Source of the DNA: Callaeas wilsoni
Lineage: Eukaryota > Chordata > Aves > Passeriformes > Callaeidae
DNA: 64,000 nt
NCBI GenBank assembly: GCA_013398955.1
Contig: VWPU01012708.1
Location: 124,001-188,000, forward strand
Reading direction: 5' to 3'
The notes under the pieces were generated by a model. The model saw only the letters and a program-made list of their open reading frames with translations. It made no database searches and was not told the DNA's origin. Positions 54,701 through 60,700 of this stretch are shown piece after piece. Numbering within the stretch: position 1 is the first letter of the stretch; the number at the start of each line of letters is the position of its first letter. The position numbers were made by a program, and so were the translations under genes.

Positions 54701-57700
54701 ATTTATGAATACTTTATAGTTTCTTATGTATTGAGATATTTTCCTGAAGCTGCATTTAACTTCACACACCAGAGAACATGGGAAGGGCAGGAAGGAAGCA
54801 GCCTAGAGAGAGTTCTTTCATAAACACTCCTGTTTGTTAATATCATTACAAGAAACATTTTTCCTGTCCTGATGTACACTGATTATGCACGTTGATTGGA
54901 AAGGAGGCATCAGATACAAAGCGAGAGTCTTAGAATTAAAATACTTCTAAAGAAGCTTTAAAAAGACAGGTGAGACAAAGGAGTTTTTTGTTCCGTGTTC
55001 ACATGGAGCACCTCCAAAGGATGCCAGAAAAATGATGCTTGGTTAGGCTGCCACCAGAAGTTAACAACTCTTTAAATAAAAATAACATTCCTGTAAACTT
55101 TTATTTAGACAGCATCTTAAAATACTTTCTTTTTTTTGTTTGCTAGAATTAATAAACAAATAGAACCTGTTAGCCATAAAGAATCTGTCAGATGAAGAAA
55201 GCTTTGCTACCAAAACTCATTTGAATTTATGAAATAGGTTTGATACAAAGAGTTTGGTAGCTCTGAGCTCAACACTGGGCAGCAAACATGGCTGAATGGC
55301 TTCCTGCCTTGGCCCTAAATACCTGGTTTAAGACAAGAAACAAAAGGGGGGAAAAATACCCCCTAAATACTAAAAATAGTATTTTATATAAAACTGGTGG
55401 ATAATGGATAAACTGAAGCACAGTTTCCAGGTGGTGATCTGAGAGCAGGAAAAAAAATACTGTTATTTTTAAAAAACACTTTCAAAGTAGTTACTTCATC
55501 TCTATCTTTACAGTATTCCAAGGCAATAGCATATCTTAGAAAGTATAAAATATAATTTTCTAATTATTATTCTAGTACAGCATATATTCTCAAGGTTGAA
55601 TAAAATTTTTGAAGCATTTGTGTAAAGATTGACCTTAAAGTTTCCTTATTTATCCCTCTAAACACAAATTCAGCACTAATACAAGGAGACAAAATGTAAG
55701 TTACATTAGAAAAAATCAGTTTGATTCAAATTTAAACCTAACTACAAAACCAAGGGTTTATGTCCTGCAACTCAATCCACTATACACTCCCAGCCTTCCC
55801 TCAAATTTAACGTGAGCTTTTCCTTAAGATATACTGAAATCTTTCATTCCCCAGATTTATATCACAGATAAGCAGCTTCCACAATGAATAATGTAACTGC
55901 TGTTCAAAGCCATCATTCAAAGCACTGCAATAAAATTCAATCTTTCCTTTGTATATGGTCAGAGATGATGCACCAACAATACCCTGTAATTCCACAGCTG
56001 CAGATTTTCCACAGAATTCACTTCTTACATCGCCAATCTGTTCTTTCATTAAAAAAAAAAAAAATCATTTAAAAGGACAAAAAACCTCACCAAAACACCT
56101 GTCACTTCCCTGTAAAAAGCTTAAGCAATAAGCTCTGACAGGTGTGACTTGTTCTATTTATCTCAATCAAAGGCGCTCGAAGGCTTCATTATTACACAGC
56201 TGTGTATTTTGTCCTTTTTCCAAGATGCTGGAATTTGTTATTTTCCAGCAGGGTTTTTAAAAAAAAAAAAAAAAGCAATTTTGAAGCACTACACTCCTGC
56301 ACTTTGCTTTGCATGCTTTCCCCAGCCGACCCTGCAGGACCTCTGCGAGCAGATCATCCTGCCTGTAGAATCACAAATATACGTATGTGTGTACATATAT
56401 ATATACACTGCTTCCACTGACAGCTCTGACTTTCACAGCCACCAAACACCAAGGTTAAACTCTCTGCAGTGAGGTGCAGAGCCCTGTCACCTCTGACACC
56501 TTCAGAGACACTGGAATAACAGGAAGGCACAGCCACACTGTGTCTGAGCAGCATCCCAGCCTTATCTATAATGCATGGACCCCATTTTCTCGCTCAGAAT
56601 ACTGAAGGAATTGGCTCAACATTTTTTTAAGGTTTATTTTTTAAGCATGCCAAGACACTTCATCTCTAAGAGCCTCTTTTGATGGCCCATGTATTAATAC
56701 ATATTATATTTTAGTGAGAATTGTAACAGCTCTTCAAAGTTCCTACATATTTACTTCATTTGTTGATCTGAAGGGTTTTTTAGAAGAATTCAAGACTGCA
56801 TTCAAGACTAAATTACTTGGAACCTTACATTAATAATTCAAGTAGCTTGAATAAATTTTTTAGGTACATTAAAATAATTTCATGCTTTTTTATGGTTTTA
56901 GCAGTGCTCTTGAATTATTTTTACTATTCCTTAGTCCTACTATCCACTTTGTTAAAGAAAACATCAGTATATGGAGGTTTGTTGGTTTATAGGGTAGTGT
57001 TGTCAGTAATGACTACAACAGCAGGAAGTTCTAGTAAAACCAGAAGGCAGACAGAAAAAAATGTGACCCGATGGGACACAGAAGGTTTGCAGCAGCTGGG
57101 AGGTAAGCTGGGGAAGAGCAGTTGTCAAAAAACCAGAGATGAGATCAGAGAAACAGCTGTTCAAGTGCAGAGAGGCAGAAAATAGCACTTGCAACCATGA
57201 AACCTGAATAGGGGAACCTCAACGTACAGAGACTAGAGGTTTGGGGTTGGCTTTTTTCCAAAACGGGAAAATCAAGAAAGAAATCTGGTGAGAAAATTGG
57301 GACTATAGATGAGGTAGAACAAATAAGAGCTCAGATCCAAAGGGAAATGTTTTAAGAATCAGTAACTACTGCAAGTTTCTGATCAGAATAAGAGATGCTG
57401 GTACCTGGACTGCTTTCCTAAGAGAACTATGCTTTTAATTAGTATTCTACTTTGCAGAATAGACTTGTCATTTTCTTAAAGAAAGAAAAGCTACAGCATC
57501 CTGGGGGTTACATATACTTCCAGATGCTGGCTGTAGTCATGCCATAGTGGGCAACTGCATTTAATGTTAGTCAGTGCTCTTGGGGCCAGCTGTGGCAGTG
57601 CTGCCCCAGCTCAGGGGTGTTCTCCTGGGAGTACCAGTGGGCTGGAAGCTGGGAGGGTCCTTGGGCAAGTCTTGCCCAGCATTGAGCTGCTCCTGACAGG

Positions 57701-60700
57701 CTGGAACACACTGGAAACAAAAGGGCAGCACTGGCTGCACCCAGCTTACCCAGCACCAAGGGCACAGGGAGACAGAAGGACTCTGAGCACACAGGGAGAA
57801 GGGAATTTGAAGTAAAACCATGTAATTAAAGCAACACTTATTAGGTGGCTATGAGGGGCCCCAGGAAAATTTCCTTTTTGAAGTTTTTATTTCCTTAGTT
57901 TAGAAGGAACTCAGTTCTGTTTGCCAAAAATTATTCTTAAGACTTGAAAAACACTTAGACCCAGAGCCTGAAAAATCAAAAATAAAATCTCTCATCAACA
58001 GGTGCCATATTCTACAGCCTTTACTGCTTGTTCTGTTTTTTAGGGGTTGTTTTGGGTTTTTTCTTTTATAAGAACAGTCACAAAACTGATCCAGTCAAAG
58101 GTAAAAATTGTTTTTCCAAAATTATACCACAATTAAAGCAAACTTCCAACTGGCATAACCTTGTCTGCAGTTAAGCCAGTGTATACCAGTATCAAATGAC
58201 ACTTGGACACACTCATCAATAATGAACAGCAATACTGAACATTATGTTCAGGTGACAAGTTAAATTAAACATACAGAGCAAGCTACTATTTCAGCATTCT
58301 TCAGAAATATTAATTTTGTTGGTCACTTCAATTTACAGTAGTGTCAGAAGCAACATTCCTACTTTTATTCCATCCTGCAACTTGACAAGGAAAGGAAATA
58401 AGAATAGAGCTCAAATGTCACAATGGGAAATGGAGTTCTGCTCATTGCCATTACTTTCTTTTGGACTTTCTTTCCAAATGGAATTGTCCCACTTCTTTCT
58501 TTAAACATGGCATCCCACATGGGAAAAATGTGCAGTTCAAGTGTTATCAGCTCTGATTAGAATAATTATTTTACTTGCTATATTACTATTATTCCTATTG
58601 GCATCATAAGTCTCTGCTCTCAATCCTTGTTCAGCTTGTGGCCTGCAACACCAAACACAGAGATTACTCCAGGAGCATTACCTACTCCTGAACTCCCATT
58701 ACTGACCCTCCCCACTAAGAGGACAATGCCAGCATTCTCCTTTGCTAAGCTTCTCTCCAGTTTGATTACAGATCACTCATGCTATTCTCTAGGTCCCATT
58801 CTGCAAACAATTACATACTTTCCTGACACTGTATCCAGTCTAATTCTGACTACCTTGCTTACGAGTGTTGCATTGAAAGTGTCAAGATGCTTTAAAAGAT
58901 ATGACAACTATTCCTTTTCCTTTAAGTCAAGGCCTGCCATACTACACAAGGAATTTTTTATGAATCTATTGACTCATATTCTGCCAGGAAAAATCCTTTC
59001 AGAGTAGTGTATGTACTATAAACTCACTCCAATAGCTTCCATGGGCACACAGCAGAAAATCACAGTGTTACCAGATGCAGTCTGTAATATGCAAATATTA
59101 TTTGAATGATGCTTTGAACAAAGGAATTCCATTTTATATTGCTGAGAAGGCAGGGGCGGGAGGTGGGTGGTGGTGGACAAAGGATACTCCTGACTCTTCC
59201 AAGATGCATAATCTCTGTTACTCATTTCTAAGGTAAAAGTGCAGATAATGCAACGGGTTTATATGCTGTAGAAGTTATCCCTAGCTGCTTGTTCTGAAGC
59301 TGGTTCATGATATCAAAGACTAAGTTTTCTTGCCGTTCATCTTTCTCTATGTGGAAACCCCAAACCTTCCATTTCCAAAGCATTTTTCAATGGGGTTGGA
59401 TTTAAAATTCACTAGAGCACTCTCTATTGACTGTTACTGCCAATAAAATGCTAATTTTCACATGTAAAACTAACTTAAAGTCTCATATCTTCAATTTTTT
59501 TTTTGCCTCAAATAGCTCAACCAGAAAGCAATTTTGCCAATCTTTATGACACATAAAACTCATCTACTTCTGCAGTTTCTCGGTCATCTGGGAATTCAGG
59601 CAAGAACAGCTGCAAAAAGGAGGAGGCTGCTGGTTTGTTGAATGATTTAATGAATGTGTAGTAGGACATTTCAGTATTAGTTTACACCATTTTTAATTCA
59701 TTGAGAAAGTGTGTTTTCTTGGTGTATGCAAACATTTAAAGTTATATAGAAGTCATTTCAGAACTTGTTTTCTTAATAATTGGATTACTAATACTATAAT
59801 TATAAAACTATTGAGCACATTAAAATGTTCATCTGAAGTCTCTATTCTCCCACCACAGAAATATCACAGAGCATCATTTTAATTAACTTAATCATCATTG
59901 TTCCATAAACCTACCTTTTCTGGCATCAAGGTCAAGAAGCATTGCAAAGACGACCCTTCCTCTAAATTAACTGAATACAAATAAGGCTTTGAAGGAGAAT
60001 GGTCAATCACTGCCAAACAAAATTCATAATCAAATTACAGATGTTATTGCATGAAATATCAACTTTATAATAGTTGCAGTATTTCAATGTGATTTCCAGC
60101 ATAAAGTATCTACATATTTGTATGGTAAGCATTTCTCACAAAGTTACAAAGGAATATAGAATGTCTCATAAAGATTCTGAAGGTAATTTTGGGCAGTATT
60201 AATGACCAGTGATTTTCATGAAAGTTATTCATTTGGGAGAATACAATATTTCAGACAAAAAACCCCCAAAACAACATTGTCATTTACCTTTGAATAAAAT
60301 TGTTAGGCTAAAATAGTTAATTACATAATGAACTAATACCACAGGGATAAAAAACAAATGGCTGAAACTGTTTTTTTTTTTAAATCATTTTTAGGCATGA
60401 TCTACATTTCAGAGGTTTAACAATAAGTCGTGGTTCATTATTCAGACTTCCATGTTCAATTTTAAGGCATTGGCAGAAGCAGAGGTTTCCAACAAAGAAA
60501 ATATTCCTCTGAAATCGGTATCCATCATGGAACACTAGGATGAGTATGCATCCAGTGCGCACCATTTGAGTACTGACCCTGACTGGATGTCACATGACTG
60601 GTTTCAAGCACAAACTCTTATCCAGAGGTCATGTGCAATGAGTCTGATCCCATGCTGGCTGCTTGCCTCTTGTAAAAAACCTTACAGTTCTTTTCCAAGT

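Noticed and set aside
58627..59007. 126-codon plus frame
   Set aside because: No signal or domain motif and antisense to CFAP47; composition like surrounding intron.
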